From Kaistia geumhonensis (GTDB lineage: Bacteria; Pseudomonadota; Alphaproteobacteria; Rhizobiales; Kaistiaceae), in the NCBI RefSeq assembly GCF_030815145.1, contig NZ_JAUSWJ010000001.1, positions 1,612,001 through 1,676,000 of the forward strand: DNA of 64,000 nucleotides, written 5' to 3'. Positions 8,816-18,350 of this stretch are shown here, one piece after another. Made by a program: the position numbers and the translations under genes. Position 1 is the first letter of the stretch. Every line of letters starts with the position of its first letter. The notes beneath the pieces were generated by a model. The model saw only the letters and a list, made by a program, of their open reading frames with translations. It made no database searches and had not been told where the DNA came from.

Positions 8816-8902
8816 CCTTGCGGAAGAGGAAATCATCGCTGCCTGCCTGTGTCCTGCTGCACGATGTGGCGGCCGGGCACTCTTCACGATCGGGAGGATT
8901 TC

Positions 8903-10048
<1,146 letters not shown>

Positions 10049-10052
10049 CGCC

Positions 10053-10901
10053 ATGCGCTTCGGCTTCAACCTCCTTCTGTGGACCGCGCATGTCGAGGAG
10101 GAGCACCGCCCGATCCTCGATGCGCTGAAGGCCGCCGGCTATGACGGCGCCGAGATCCCGATCTTCGGCGGCGATCCGGCGCATTTCGAGAAGGTGCGCC
10201 GCTGGCTGGGCGAGGCCGGCCTCGCGGCGACCGGCGTCGGTGTCATGCCCGGCAACGGCAAGGACGCCATCTCGCCCGATCCGGCCGAGCGCGCCGGTGC
10301 GCTCGACCATCTGAAATGGCTGGCCGACTGCACGGCGGCGCTCGGCGCCGATCTCGTCTGCGGCCCGCTGCACCAGACGCTGGGTCGCTTCTCGGGGCGC
10401 GGCCCGACCGCCGACGAGCAGAAATGGTGCGTCGAGGTGCATCGCGAGGCGGCCGCCTATGCCGAGAAGGCCGGCGTCGCCTATTCGATCGAGCCGCTCA
10501 ACCGCTTCGAGTGCTATTTCCTCAACACGGCCGCGGCGGCGAAGGCGCTGGTCGACGCGGTCGGCGCGCCGAACCACGGCTATCTCTACGACACTTTCCA
10601 CTTCCACATCGAGGAGAAGAGCCAGGTAGCCGCCATCGCCGCGACGGCCGGGACGTTCAATCACGTCCATATCTCGGAGAACGATCGCGGCACGCCCGGT
10701 TCCGGCCAGATCGACTTCGCCACCATCATACGGGCGCTGAGGGCGTCCGGCTATGACGGCTGGATGACCGTCGAGGCCTTCGGCTCGGCCCTCCCCGACA
10801 TCGCCGCCGCCACCCGCGTCTGGCGCCCGCTCTTCGATAAGCCCGAGGACGTCTATCTCGGCGCGATCCGCGTGATGAAGGAGAGCTGGGAGAGGGCGTG
10901 A
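10053..10901 (+). CDS. Sugar isomerase/3-epimerase-like TIM-barrel protein
   Basis: A 282-aa protein of the hydroxypyruvate isomerase/D-tagatose 3-epimerase type. Candidate metal and acid/base residues appear in SIEPLNRFECYFLNT (about residues 147-161, Glu), YDTFHFHIEE (about 177-186, Asp and His), HVHISENDRGTPGSG (about 207-221, His and Glu) and TVEAFG (Glu, about 239). This spacing fits ketose 3-epimerases. It starts 4 bp after the oxidoreductase stop, so the two are coupled. A role in converting the oxidised sugar is inferred. Confidence 0.87.
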   Translation: MRFGFNLLLWTAHVEEEHRPILDALKAAGYDGAEIPIFGGDPAHFEKVRRWLGEAGLAATGVGVMPGNGKDAISPDPAERAGALDHLKWLADCTAALGADLVCGPLHQTLGRFSGRGPTADEQKWCVEVHREAAAYAEKAGVAYSIEPLNRFECYFLNTAAAAKALVDAVGAPNHGYLYDTFHFHIEEKSQVAAIAATAGTFNHVHISENDRGTPGSGQIDFATIIRALRASGYDGWMTVEAFGSALPDIAAATRVWRPLFDKPEDVYLGAIRVMKESWERA

Positions 10902-10977
10902 GGGGTCCTGCTCTCGGGAGGCGAGACAAGCCGTCGGCATTGTGCTTCGCTGGTGAAAACAGCAGGAGGAACGCGCC

Positions 10978-11727
10978 ATGGCCGCCACCAACGGAACCGC
11001 TCTCGTCACCGGAGCCTCGCGCGGGCTCGGCGCCGCAATCGCCAAGGGCCTCGGCGCCGCGGGCTTTGCCGTTGCCGTGAACTATGCCCATGACGATGCC
11101 GGGGCGGGGGAAACGGTCGCCGCCATCGAGGCGGCCGGCGGCAGGGCCAAGGCCTTCCGCTTCGACGTCACCGACAAGGCGAGCGTCCGCCACGGCATGG
11201 CCGAGATCGCGCACGAGCTCGGCCCGGTCACGGTCATCGTCAACAACGCCACCGGCCCGCAGCCGACCTTGCCGATCGAGGAGCAGAACTGGGATACCCA
11301 TCTCGACCAGCTCCGCTTCTTCGTGAAGGCGCCGCTGCTCATCCTCCAGGAGGTCATCGCCGACTGGAAGGCGAACCGCGCCGGCCGAGTCATCAATATC
11401 GGCAGCGAGGTGGTCGACATGGGCAATCCCGACTTCGGCCACTATGTCGCCGCCAAGGCGGCGATGGTCGGCCTCACCCGCTCCTGGGCCAACGAGCTCG
11501 GCAGCTACGGGATCTGCGTCAACCTCGTCGCGCCGGGCTTCATCCCCGTCGAGCGCCATTCCGACACGACCGCCGAGACGCTGGAGGCCTATCGCCGACT
11601 CGTCCCGCTCGGCCGCCAGGGCACGCCCGACGACATCGCGGCGATGGTGGTCTTCCTCGCCTCGCCCGGCGCCGGCTTCATCACGGGCCAGACCTTCGCG
11701 GTGAATGGCGGGCGCACCCTCGCCTGA
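10978..11727 (+). CDS. SDR family oxidoreductase
   Basis: Short-chain dehydrogenase of 249 aa, FabG-like. The cofactor motif (VTGASRGLG) is near residues 9-17, the NNATG stretch near 88-92 and the catalytic YVAAK near 157-161. The Ser motif is represented by NIGSEV. AGCAGGAGG precedes the ATG. It is the seventh gene of the plus-strand catabolic series after a 76-bp gap, so it could have its own expression signals. It is likely a sugar or sugar-acid dehydrogenase; a fatty acid role is less likely here. Confidence 0.88.
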   Translation: MAATNGTALVTGASRGLGAAIAKGLGAAGFAVAVNYAHDDAGAGETVAAIEAAGGRAKAFRFDVTDKASVRHGMAEIAHELGPVTVIVNNATGPQPTLPIEEQNWDTHLDQLRFFVKAPLLILQEVIADWKANRAGRVINIGSEVVDMGNPDFGHYVAAKAAMVGLTRSWANELGSYGICVNLVAPGFIPVERHSDTTAETLEAYRRLVPLGRQGTPDDIAAMVVFLASPGAGFITGQTFAVNGGRTLA

Positions 11728-11795
11728 AAGGGTTGACCGCGGCGGCGGGCGGAGGCGAGAAGGGGTCCGTTCCCCTTCCGCCATGGAGCGCTCCG

Positions 11796-12434
11796 ATGCC
11801 CGCCTTCGGCCGCGACGATTTCACGATGCGCCAGGCCGATCTCGCCGACCTGCCGGCCTGCTACCGCATCTGCATGCTGACCGGCGATCTCGGCAACGAC
11901 GCCACGCCGCAGAACGACGATCCCGACATTCTCGGCCATCTCTATATCGGCAACTACATCGTGCTGGAGCCCGAGTTCGCTTTCGTGATCGACGGGCCGA
12001 ACGGCGTCGCGGGCTATGTCTGCGGCGCGCGCGACAGCCGACGGTTCTATGAGCGGATGGAAAAGGAGTGGCTGCCGCAGCTGCGCGCGCGCATTCCCGA
12101 TCCCGGCCCCGACGCGAGCACATGGCGGATGAGCGATTCGAAGCGCCGGCTCGTTCACGACTATCGCAACTATTATCCGCCGGCGCTTGAGGCCGACTAT
12201 CCCTCGCATGGCCATATCGACCTGCTGCCGGAGGCGCAGGGGCATGGCTGGGGGCGGCGGCTCCTGGAAACGCTGATGGAGAAGCTCGCCGCGGACGGAT
12301 CGCCCGGCCTTCATCTCGGCGTGGCGCGCGACAATCTTCCGGCGCTCGCCTTCTATCGCAAGCTCGGCATGGTCCAGCTCGAGACGCCGGACATGGACCC
12401 GCGCGGCGTGATCATGGCGAAGCGGCTGCGCTGA
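11796..12434 (+). CDS. GNAT family N-acetyltransferase
   Basis: About 212 aa. A GNAT fold is indicated by MRQADLADLPACYRIC at the start, an acetyl-CoA binding region EAQGHGWGRRLLETLM (Q-x-x-G-x-G/R-type) near residues 147-162 and a C-terminal AFYRKLGM motif. The ATG at 11796 follows GGAGCG; the upstream frame from 11733 is open but has no better start. Its 3' end overlaps the convergent phnN by 23 bp. Acceptor unknown. Confidence 0.85.
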   Translation: MPAFGRDDFTMRQADLADLPACYRICMLTGDLGNDATPQNDDPDILGHLYIGNYIVLEPEFAFVIDGPNGVAGYVCGARDSRRFYERMEKEWLPQLRARIPDPGPDASTWRMSDSKRRLVHDYRNYYPPALEADYPSHGHIDLLPEAQGHGWGRRLLETLMEKLAADGSPGLHLGVARDNLPALAFYRKLGMVQLETPDMDPRGVIMAKRLR

Positions 12435-12990
12435 GCGCCGCCTCCCTCGCCACGCCTTCGAGATGGGCAACGAGCGCGGCGCCGGTCTCTGCGACCGGCC
12501 GGTCGTTGACGATCACGCAGTCGGCCATCAGGCGGCCGGCAAAGGCGCTCTCGCGCTCGAGCCGCTCGGCGATCGACTGCGGCGTCTCGCGTCCGCGCGC
12601 GGCGAGCCGCGCCGCGAGAACCGCCGGCGGCGCCGTGATCTCGACGACGCTCATCCGCGCGAAGCGGGCGCGCGCCTCCGGCAGGGCGCCGCGCGAGAGA
12701 TTGCAGACGACGACACGCCCGGCCCGGATCGCGCTAGAGACGTCGCCGCCGAGCGCATAGCCGAGCCCGTGCGCCCGCCAGCAGAGCGCATAGGCGCCCG
12801 CGGCCGCGGCGGCATCGAAGGCGGCGGCGTCGATGGTGTCGTGATCCTCGAAGGCGTTGGCGGCCCGCGTGACGAGGCGGCGCGCGAAATGGAACTCCGC
12901 GCGCGCCGCGAGCGCCGCCTTCGCATGCGCGATCAGCGTATCCTTGCCGGCGCCGCTCGGGCCGACGATGGCGACGAGGGCACCGGTCAT
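12412..12990 (-). CDS. phnN: Ribose 1,5-bisphosphate phosphokinase PhnN
   Basis: Cytoplasmic kinase of the C-P lyase pathway, converting ribose 1,5-bisphosphate to PRPP. The 192-aa length is close to E. coli PhnN. The P-loop IVGPSGAGKDTL is at about residues 8-19, and the guanylate-kinase-like fold shows R-rich lid segments (LAARLAARGRET). The ATG at 12990 is the only start that places the P-loop at the N-terminus. It is the last gene of the phnGHIJ-GNAT-KLMN unit, 7 bp after phnM. Confidence 0.93.
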   Translation of the reverse strand: MTGALVAIVGPSGAGKDTLIAHAKAALAARAEFHFARRLVTRAANAFEDHDTIDAAAFDAAAAAGAYALCWRAHGLGYALGGDVSSAIRAGRVVVCNLSRGALPEARARFARMSVVEITAPPAVLAARLAARGRETPQSIAERLERESAFAGRLMADCVIVNDRPVAETGAALVAHLEGVAREAALSAAASP

Positions 12991-12997
12991 GGTCGCC

Positions 12998-14149
12998 TCA
13001 CGACACCCGCGTGCCTTCGCGCCAGACCTGGCGCACGATCGGCGTCGTCTCGACCAGATGCACGCGTACGAGGTCCGCGCGCTTGCCGGGCTCCAGCGCC
13101 CCGCGATCATGGAGCCCCGTCGCCTCGGCCGGCGCCCTGGTGACGGCCCGGATGGCGGTGGCGAGGTCGATATTCGCCGCCCGGCGCGGCAGCTCGAAGG
13201 CCGACATCAGCAGGCTCGCCGGAACATAGTCCGAGGAGAGGATGTCGAGCAGCCCGGCGCGGGCGAGTTCCTCGGCGGCGACATTGCCGGAATGCGAGCC
13301 GCCGCGGACGATGTTCGGCCCGCCCATCATCACGACGATGCCGGCGTCGTGCAGCGCCTCGGCGGCCTCGACCGTCGTCGGGAATTCGGCGACGGCGACG
13401 CCCTCGCGCGCAGCCTCGGCGGCGTGCTCGGCGGTGGCGTCGTCATGGCTCGCCAGAACGGCACCGGCCCGCTCGGCGATCTCGATCAGCTTCGCCCGGT
13501 TCTCCTTGGCATAAAGCGCGTGCAGCTCCAGCCGCTGGCCGACCAACTGGTCGACATGCGCCTCCGACACGTCCTTGCGGCGGATATAGAAGCGGCGCCA
13601 GGTCTCGAGGTCGCGGAACTGGCGCTGGCCGGGCGTGTGGTCCATCAGCGACATGAGATGCACCGGATGGCGGGCCATCAGCGTCTCGAGATGCTCGATG
13701 ACGTCCGGCGTCGCGATCTCGCAGCGGATATGCGTGCGATGATCGGCCCGCAGATGCCCCGTCCGCCGCGCCTGGTCGACCGCGTCGGCCAGCGTCTGCA
13801 GGTCGGCGCCGATCGACTTGATGTCGATGTCGGAACCGGCCCTCAGCGAATCGAACACCGTGGTGATGCCGGCGGCGGCGATCTGCGCGTCATAAGCCAT
13901 CACCGAGGCGAGCGCATGCCAGCGCACATGCGGGCGCGGCGAAAAATGGCTCTCGAGATGATCGGTGTGGAGTTCCACGAGGCCGGGGATGAGGTGGTCG
14001 CCGGCAAGGTCCATGCCCCGCTCGGGTGCCTTGCCCTCGCCGATCTCGGCGATCCGCCCATCGTCTACCGCCAGCCAGCCTTCCTCCACGACACGGTCGG
14101 GGAGCACCAGCCGGGCATTCTCGATCACATAGCTCTTCGGGTCGGTCAT
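12998..14149 (-). CDS. phnM: Alpha-D-ribose 1-methylphosphonate 5-triphosphate diphosphatase PhnM
   Basis: Metal-dependent hydrolase (amidohydrolase superfamily) that removes pyrophosphate from the PhnI/G/H/L product. At 383 aa it matches the usual length. The metal motif GLVELHTDHLESHF is near residues 52-65; later HTR, SLMDHTPGQ and SHDDAT carry further ligands. The ATG at 14149 is preferred. The frame extends to a TTG at 14227 that overlaps the phnL stop, which would add 26 residues not seen in the family. Confidence 0.94.
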   Translation of the reverse strand: MTDPKSYVIENARLVLPDRVVEEGWLAVDDGRIAEIGEGKAPERGMDLAGDHLIPGLVELHTDHLESHFSPRPHVRWHALASVMAYDAQIAAAGITTVFDSLRAGSDIDIKSIGADLQTLADAVDQARRTGHLRADHRTHIRCEIATPDVIEHLETLMARHPVHLMSLMDHTPGQRQFRDLETWRRFYIRRKDVSEAHVDQLVGQRLELHALYAKENRAKLIEIAERAGAVLASHDDATAEHAAEAAREGVAVAEFPTTVEAAEALHDAGIVVMMGGPNIVRGGSHSGNVAAEELARAGLLDILSSDYVPASLLMSAFELPRRAANIDLATAIRAVTRAPAEATGLHDRGALEPGKRADLVRVHLVETTPIVRQVWREGTRVS

Positions 14150-14223
14150 CGCGGCGCTCTTGGGTCCGATGCTGGCAGCCGCGCCGGGGGGAATCGTGGC
14201 GCGACGGGTCTCACTCAATGTGT

Positions 14224-14931
14224 TCAAGCCGCCTTTTCGGTGGCGAAGGCGGCCATGTCGACGACGCGGTCGGCGACCTTGTCGCGCACATCCTCGTCAT
14301 GGAAGATGCCGACGATCGCGACGCCCGCCTTCTTCTTTTCCTCGATCAGGCGGACGACGACGGCCCGATTCGCGGCGTCGAGCGAGGCCGTCGGCTCGTC
14401 GAGCAGCAATAGCGGCCGATCGGGCGCAAGGCCACGGGCAATGTTCACGCGCTGCTGCTCGCCACCGGAAAAGGTGCCGGGCGGCAGGCTCCACAGCCGC
14501 TCGGGAACGTTGAGCAGCGTCAGCAGCCGCTCGGCGCGGCACCAGGCCTCCTGCCGGCCGAGGCCGCCCTCCGCCGCCGAAGCGGCGACGATGTCGAGCG
14601 CCGAGACGCGCGGGATGACGCGCAGGAACTGGCTGACATAGCCCATGACATGGGCGCGCAGCGCGAGGATGCGGCGCGGCTCCGCCGTCGCGACGTCGAC
14701 CATGCCCTCGCCGTCACGCACCAGGATCGAGCCGGTGTCGCAGCGGTAGTTTCCGTAGATCATCTTGAGGATCGACGACTTGCCGGCCCCGGACGGGCCG
14801 CCGAGCACGACGCATTCGCCCGGCCGCGCCGCGAAGGAGACGTTGTCGACGACGCGGATGCGCAGCCCGTCGCGCAAATGCAGTGTGAAGGACTTGGCGA
14901 CCCCGGAGAGGCGGACGAGAGGTTCGGTCAT
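14224..14931 (-). CDS. phnL: C-P lyase ABC-type subunit PhnL
   Basis: ABC-type ATPase of the C-P lyase system, required in vivo and linked with PhnI in forming the ribose 1-phosphonate triphosphate. Walker A (GGPSGAGKSSIL) is near residues 40-51, the signature FSGGEQQR near 147-154 and Walker B (LLLLDEP) near 168-174. At 235 aa it is a normal length. It overlaps phnK by 4 nt (ATGA). Confidence 0.95.
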   Translation of the reverse strand: MTEPLVRLSGVAKSFTLHLRDGLRIRVVDNVSFAARPGECVVLGGPSGAGKSSILKMIYGNYRCDTGSILVRDGEGMVDVATAEPRRILALRAHVMGYVSQFLRVIPRVSALDIVAASAAEGGLGRQEAWCRAERLLTLLNVPERLWSLPPGTFSGGEQQRVNIARGLAPDRPLLLLDEPTASLDAANRAVVVRLIEEKKKAGVAIVGIFHDEDVRDKVADRVVDMAAFATEKAA

Positions 14932-15704
14932 GCTGCGAGCACCGATGAAACGAGAAGCTGGGTATAGGCTTCGCTGGGATCGTCGAGCACCTGGTCGGTG
15001 AGCCCCGTCTCGATGACGCGGCCATGGCGCATGACCATGATCCGGTGCGAGAGCAGCCGCGCGACGGCGAGGTCATGCGTGACGATGACGACCGCGAGGC
15101 CGAGTTCGGCGACGAGCCCGCGTAGCAGATCGAGCAGCCGCGCCTGCACCGAGACGTCGAGGCCCGAGGTCGGCTCGTCCATGAAGACGAGACGGGGATG
15201 CGTGACAAGGTTGCGCGCGATCTGCAGGCGCTGGCGCATGCCGCCGGAGAAATCGCGCGGCAGGTCGTCGATGCGGTCGCCGTCGATCTCGACGCGGCCG
15301 AGCCAGTCGAGCGCGGTGCCGCGGATGCGGCCGTAATGCCGCTCGCCGACCGCCATCAGCCGTTCGCCGACATTGCCGCCGGCCGAGACGCTCATGCGGA
15401 GCCCCTCGCGGGCGTCCTGACGCACGAAGCCCCAGTCGGTCCGTAGCAGGAAGCGCCGCTCGGCCTCGGTGAGCGCGAAGAGATCGCGAACGGCGCCGTC
15501 GCGCATGCGGTAGTGGACGCTGCCGGCGGTGGGCGGCGTCTCGGTCGCCAGCAGCTTCAGCAGCGTCGACTTACCGGAACCGGATTCGCCGACGACGGCC
15601 AGCACCTCGCCTTCGTAGAGATCGAAGGACACGGCCTCGCAGCCGATGCGCGGGCCGTAATGCTTGGACAGACCACGGGCTGTGAGCAGCGGGGCGTCGT
15701 TCAT
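14928..15704 (-). CDS. phnK: C-P lyase ABC-type subunit PhnK
   Basis: ABC-type subunit that docks on the PhnGHIJ core near PhnJ. Walker A (GESGSGKSTLL) is near residues 38-48, the signature FSGGMRQRLQIARN near 154-167 and Walker B (LVFMDEP) near 175-181. The 258 aa agree with the family. It overlaps both the upstream GNAT gene and phnL by 4 nt, so translation is coupled along the operon. Confidence 0.95.
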   Translation of the reverse strand: MNDAPLLTARGLSKHYGPRIGCEAVSFDLYEGEVLAVVGESGSGKSTLLKLLATETPPTAGSVHYRMRDGAVRDLFALTEAERRFLLRTDWGFVRQDAREGLRMSVSAGGNVGERLMAVGERHYGRIRGTALDWLGRVEIDGDRIDDLPRDFSGGMRQRLQIARNLVTHPRLVFMDEPTSGLDVSVQARLLDLLRGLVAELGLAVVIVTHDLAVARLLSHRIMVMRHGRVIETGLTDQVLDDPSEAYTQLLVSSVLAA

Positions 15705-16183
15705 GCCGCGTCCTCCTCGTCCTCGCCCGGATCCGGCAGCGGATCGAGGCGGAAGCTGTAGCCATATTTCTCGAAGCCGAGGCTCTCGTAGAAGCGATGC
15801 GCCTTTTCGGAGCGGATGTTCGAGGAGAGCGCCACCTTGTAGGCCCCCTTCGCCGCCGCGATCGCGAAGGCACGCCGCATCATCCAGCGGCCGATGCCGC
15901 CGCCCTGCTCGCCTTCCGCGACGACGACATTCTCCACCAGCGCCGTCGGTGTGCCCCAGTGGGCGATGTTGTCGATGACCATCAGCGCGAAGGTCCCGAC
16001 GATGCGCCCGTCGCGCTCGGCGAGATGGATCGCGTAATCCGGATAGGCCGCGAAACGCGCGAAAATCGCCCGCGCCTCATCGAGCGGGATCACGCGGCCA
16101 TTGTTGAAGCTCGGCTGGCCGTAGAGATCCAGCAGCGCCGGCAGGTCGGCCTCTTCCGCCTTTCTGAGCGACAACCCGGTCAT
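15701..16183 (-). CDS. GNAT acetyltransferase inserted between phnJ and phnK
   Basis: A 160-aa GNAT with LVENVVVAEGEQGGGIGRWMM (acetyl-CoA loop, about residues 77-97) and AHRFYESLGFEKYGYSF at the C-terminus. It overlaps phnJ and phnK by 4 nt each, so it is a true operon member. By analogy with E. coli PhnO, an aminoalkylphosphonate N-acetyltransferase, it may acetylate aminophosphonates before C-P lyase acts. It is not clearly a PhnO orthologue, so the symbol is withheld. The ATG at 16183 (MTGLSLRK) is chosen over the longer frame to 16267. Confidence 0.85.
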   Translation of the reverse strand: MTGLSLRKAEEADLPALLDLYGQPSFNNGRVIPLDEARAIFARFAAYPDYAIHLAERDGRIVGTFALMVIDNIAHWGTPTALVENVVVAEGEQGGGIGRWMMRRAFAIAAAKGAYKVALSSNIRSEKAHRFYESLGFEKYGYSFRLDPLPDPGEDEEDAA

Positions 16184-17259
16184 GGGCGTTGCCCCGCGGG
16201 ATCGGCCGCCATGCTTCCGCGATGGCCTGCCTCGCGGCGCGAGGTGCAGAAATCGCTGTCCGAGCACACGAACATGCGCCCGCCGCGATCGTCGAGCACG
16301 ACCTCGTCGAGATAGACGTTTGCCGCGCCGCAGAGCGCGCAGGGCTTGTCGAAGCGCTGCACCTCGAAGGGATGATCCTCGAAATCGAGGCTCACCACAT
16401 CGGTATGCGGAGGCACGGCATAGATCCGCTTCTCGCGACCGGCGCCGAAGAGCTGCAGGGCTGGCGAGCGATTCATCTTCGGATTGTCGAATTTCGGCGT
16501 CGGCGAGGGGTTCATCACATAGCGCCCCGCCACCTCGACCGGATAGTCATAGGTCGTGGCGATATGGCCGTGCCGCGCGATGTCCTCGTAGAGCTTCACA
16601 TGCATCAGCCCGTAATCGGCGAGCGCATGCAGCCGCCGCGTCTCCGTCTCGCGCGGTTCGAGGAAGCGGAGCGGCTCGGGGATCGGCACCTGGAAGACGA
16701 TCACCTGCCCTTCGGCGAGCGGCGTCTCCGGAATGCGGTGACGGGTCTGGATGATCGAGGCCTCGGCGGTTTTCGTCGTCGTCGCGACGCCGGCCGTCTT
16801 GGCGAAGAACTTGCGGATCGAGACGGCGTTGGTGGTGTCATCCGAGCCCTGGTCGATGACCTTCAGCACGTCCTCCGGTCCGATCACCGCCGCCGTCACC
16901 TGCACGCCGCCCGTGCCCCAGCCGTAGGGCATCGGCATTTCGCGGCTCGCAAACGGCACCTGATAGCCGGGAATGGCGATCGCCTTCAGGATCGCGCGGC
17001 GGATCATCCGCTTCGTCTGCTCGTCGAGATAGGCGAAGTTGTAGCCGGTGGCGGTGGCGGCGTTGGAGAGAGCCCCCTCCCTGCCCTCCCCCCTTCGGGG
17101 AGAGGGTTCTCCGGCCGTACCGGTTGTCACCGCCTGCCCCTCAGAGCGAACAACGACATCCATGCCGGCCGCAGCGGCGGCCTCTCCTCCCTTGTGGGAG
17201 AGAGCTGGAGAGGGGGGTGCCGCCACAGCCGCGTCGATGGAAACGGGATTGGCGCTCAT
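16180..17259 (-). CDS. phnJ: Alpha-D-ribose 1-methylphosphonate 5-phosphate C-P lyase PhnJ, with N-terminal extension
   Basis: Radical SAM enzyme that cleaves the C-P bond. The core from YNFAYLDEQTKRM (residue 73) onward is highly conserved. The atypical cluster motif CX2CX21C is at Cys307, Cys310 and Cys332, followed by Cys338, which corresponds to the E. coli catalytic Cys272. All four lie exactly 66 residues later than in the 281-aa E. coli protein. The extra 66 residues at the N-terminus are Ala-, Pro- and Gly-rich and contain two intergenic-type repeats. The ATG at 17259 overlaps the phnI stop by 4 nt, so the extension is expected to be translated unless an internal start is used. Confidence 0.95.
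   Translation of the reverse strand: MSANPVSIDAAVAAPPSPALSHKGGEAAAAAGMDVVVRSEGQAVTTGTAGEPSPRRGEGREGALSNAATATGYNFAYLDEQTKRMIRRAILKAIAIPGYQVPFASREMPMPYGWGTGGVQVTAAVIGPEDVLKVIDQGSDDTTNAVSIRKFFAKTAGVATTTKTAEASIIQTRHRIPETPLAEGQVIVFQVPIPEPLRFLEPRETETRRLHALADYGLMHVKLYEDIARHGHIATTYDYPVEVAGRYVMNPSPTPKFDNPKMNRSPALQLFGAGREKRIYAVPPHTDVVSLDFEDHPFEVQRFDKPCALCGAANVYLDEVVLDDRGGRMFVCSDSDFCTSRREAGHRGSMAADPAGQRP
17070..17115. repeat. Palindromic repeat inside phnJ (copy B)
   Basis: A CCCTCCCC...GGGGAGAGGG hairpin flanked by GAGAGCCCCCTCCC on one side and GGTTCTCCGGCC on the other, within codons about 49-64 of phnJ. It encodes EPSPRRGEGREGAL, a peptide typical of translated intergenic repeats. It resembles the second half of the element at 8722-8815. 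The reading frame is kept. Confidence 0.6.
17181..17217. repeat. Palindromic repeat inside phnJ (copy A)
   Basis: CCTCTCCTCCC, a 4-nt loop, GGGAGAGAG, then CTGGAGAGGGGGG. The sequence encodes PPSPALSHKGGE (phnJ residues about 15-26). GGAGAG-GGAGAGGGGGG-GCCG is shared with the intergenic element at 8737-8763. It is in frame with phnJ. Confidence 0.6.
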
Positions 17260-18350
17260 TCCGCCGCCTCCTTCATCTCTGCCCGCGCGGCCGCATGCTC
17301 GGCGCGCATCATCCTGACGAGGCCGAGTTCGGCCTGGAAATCCACGTAGTGCGGCAGCTTCAGATGCTCGACGAAGCCGGTCGCCTGAACGTTGTCGCAG
17401 TGCGAGAGCACGAATTCCTCGTCCTGCGCCGGGGCGACGACGTCCTCGCCGAATTCCCGCGTCCGGAGCGCGCGGTCGACCAGCGACATCGACATCGCCT
17501 TGCGCTCGCTCTGCCCGAAGACGAGACCATAGCCGCGCGTGAACTGCGGCGGACGCTCGGCCGAGCCGTGGAACTGGTTGACCATCTGGCATTCGGTGAG
17601 CGCGACCGGGCCGAGCGGAACGGCAAAGCCGAGTTCCTCGGGGACGAATTCCGCCGTCACCTCGCCGAAGCGGATCTCGCCGACAAAGGGATGCGTGCGG
17701 CCGAAGCCGCGCTGCGTCGAATAGCCGAGCGCGAGCAGGAAGCCCTCGTCGCCGCGCGCCAGCGCCTGGAGCCTGAGATCGCGGTCGGCCGGGAAATCGA
17801 GCGGCTCGCGCGTCAGGTCGCCGACCGCGCCGTCCGTCTCGCCCGCCTCGCGCTCGATGAGATCCTCGCCGCCGAGAAGATCGGTGACGCGCGGCACGGC
17901 GGCGGTCTCAGCGGCCGCCTCGGCCGGCGCCGGCGGGGTGACGCCGGCGGCGAGCATGAAATCGATCAGGCGGTGCGTGTAGTCGAAGGTCGGGCCGAGC
18001 ACCTGCCCGCCGGGCAGATCCTTGAAGGTCGCCGAGATGCGACGCTCGATCGCCATCGCCGCCGTGTCGAGCGGCTTGGAGGCGCCGAAGCGCGGCAGCG
18101 TGGTGCGGAAGGCGCGGACGAGGAAGATCGCCTCGATCAGATCGCCGCGCGCCTGCTTGATGGCAAGCGCCGCCAGCGCCGGATCGTGGAGCGAGCCCTC
18201 GGCCATCACGCGGTCGACGGCGAGCGAGAGCTGGTGCTCGATCTGCGCCGGGTCGATCTCGGCGATCTCGGCGGGCCCGCGCCGCTCATGCGCGAGCAGC
18301 GCATGGGCATTGTCGATGGCGGCCTCGCCGCCCTTCACCGCGACATACAT
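17256..18350 (-). CDS. phnI: C-P lyase core subunit PhnI
   Basis: Core subunit of the PhnGHIJ complex, a nucleosidase that attaches the phosphonate to the ribose of ATP together with PhnG, H and L. It has 364 aa, close to the usual 354-370. It begins MYVAVKGGEAAIDNAH and contains the conserved FDYTHRLIDFMLAAG and THPFVGEIRFG segments and LSHCDNVQATGF near the C-terminus. Its ATG overlaps the phnH stop (TGATG). The frame is open far upstream, but the motif start fixes it at 18350. Confidence 0.95.
   Translation of the reverse strand: MYVAVKGGEAAIDNAHALLAHERRGPAEIAEIDPAQIEHQLSLAVDRVMAEGSLHDPALAALAIKQARGDLIEAIFLVRAFRTTLPRFGASKPLDTAAMAIERRISATFKDLPGGQVLGPTFDYTHRLIDFMLAAGVTPPAPAEAAAETAAVPRVTDLLGGEDLIEREAGETDGAVGDLTREPLDFPADRDLRLQALARGDEGFLLALGYSTQRGFGRTHPFVGEIRFGEVTAEFVPEELGFAVPLGPVALTECQMVNQFHGSAERPPQFTRGYGLVFGQSERKAMSMSLVDRALRTREFGEDVVAPAQDEEFVLSHCDNVQATGFVEHLKLPHYVDFQAELGLVRMMRAEHAAARAEMKEAAE

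Noticed and set aside
12412-12434. Possible frameshift where GNAT and phnN overlap
   Set aside because: Both reading frames end cleanly with full-length products; a simple 23-bp convergent overlap explains it.
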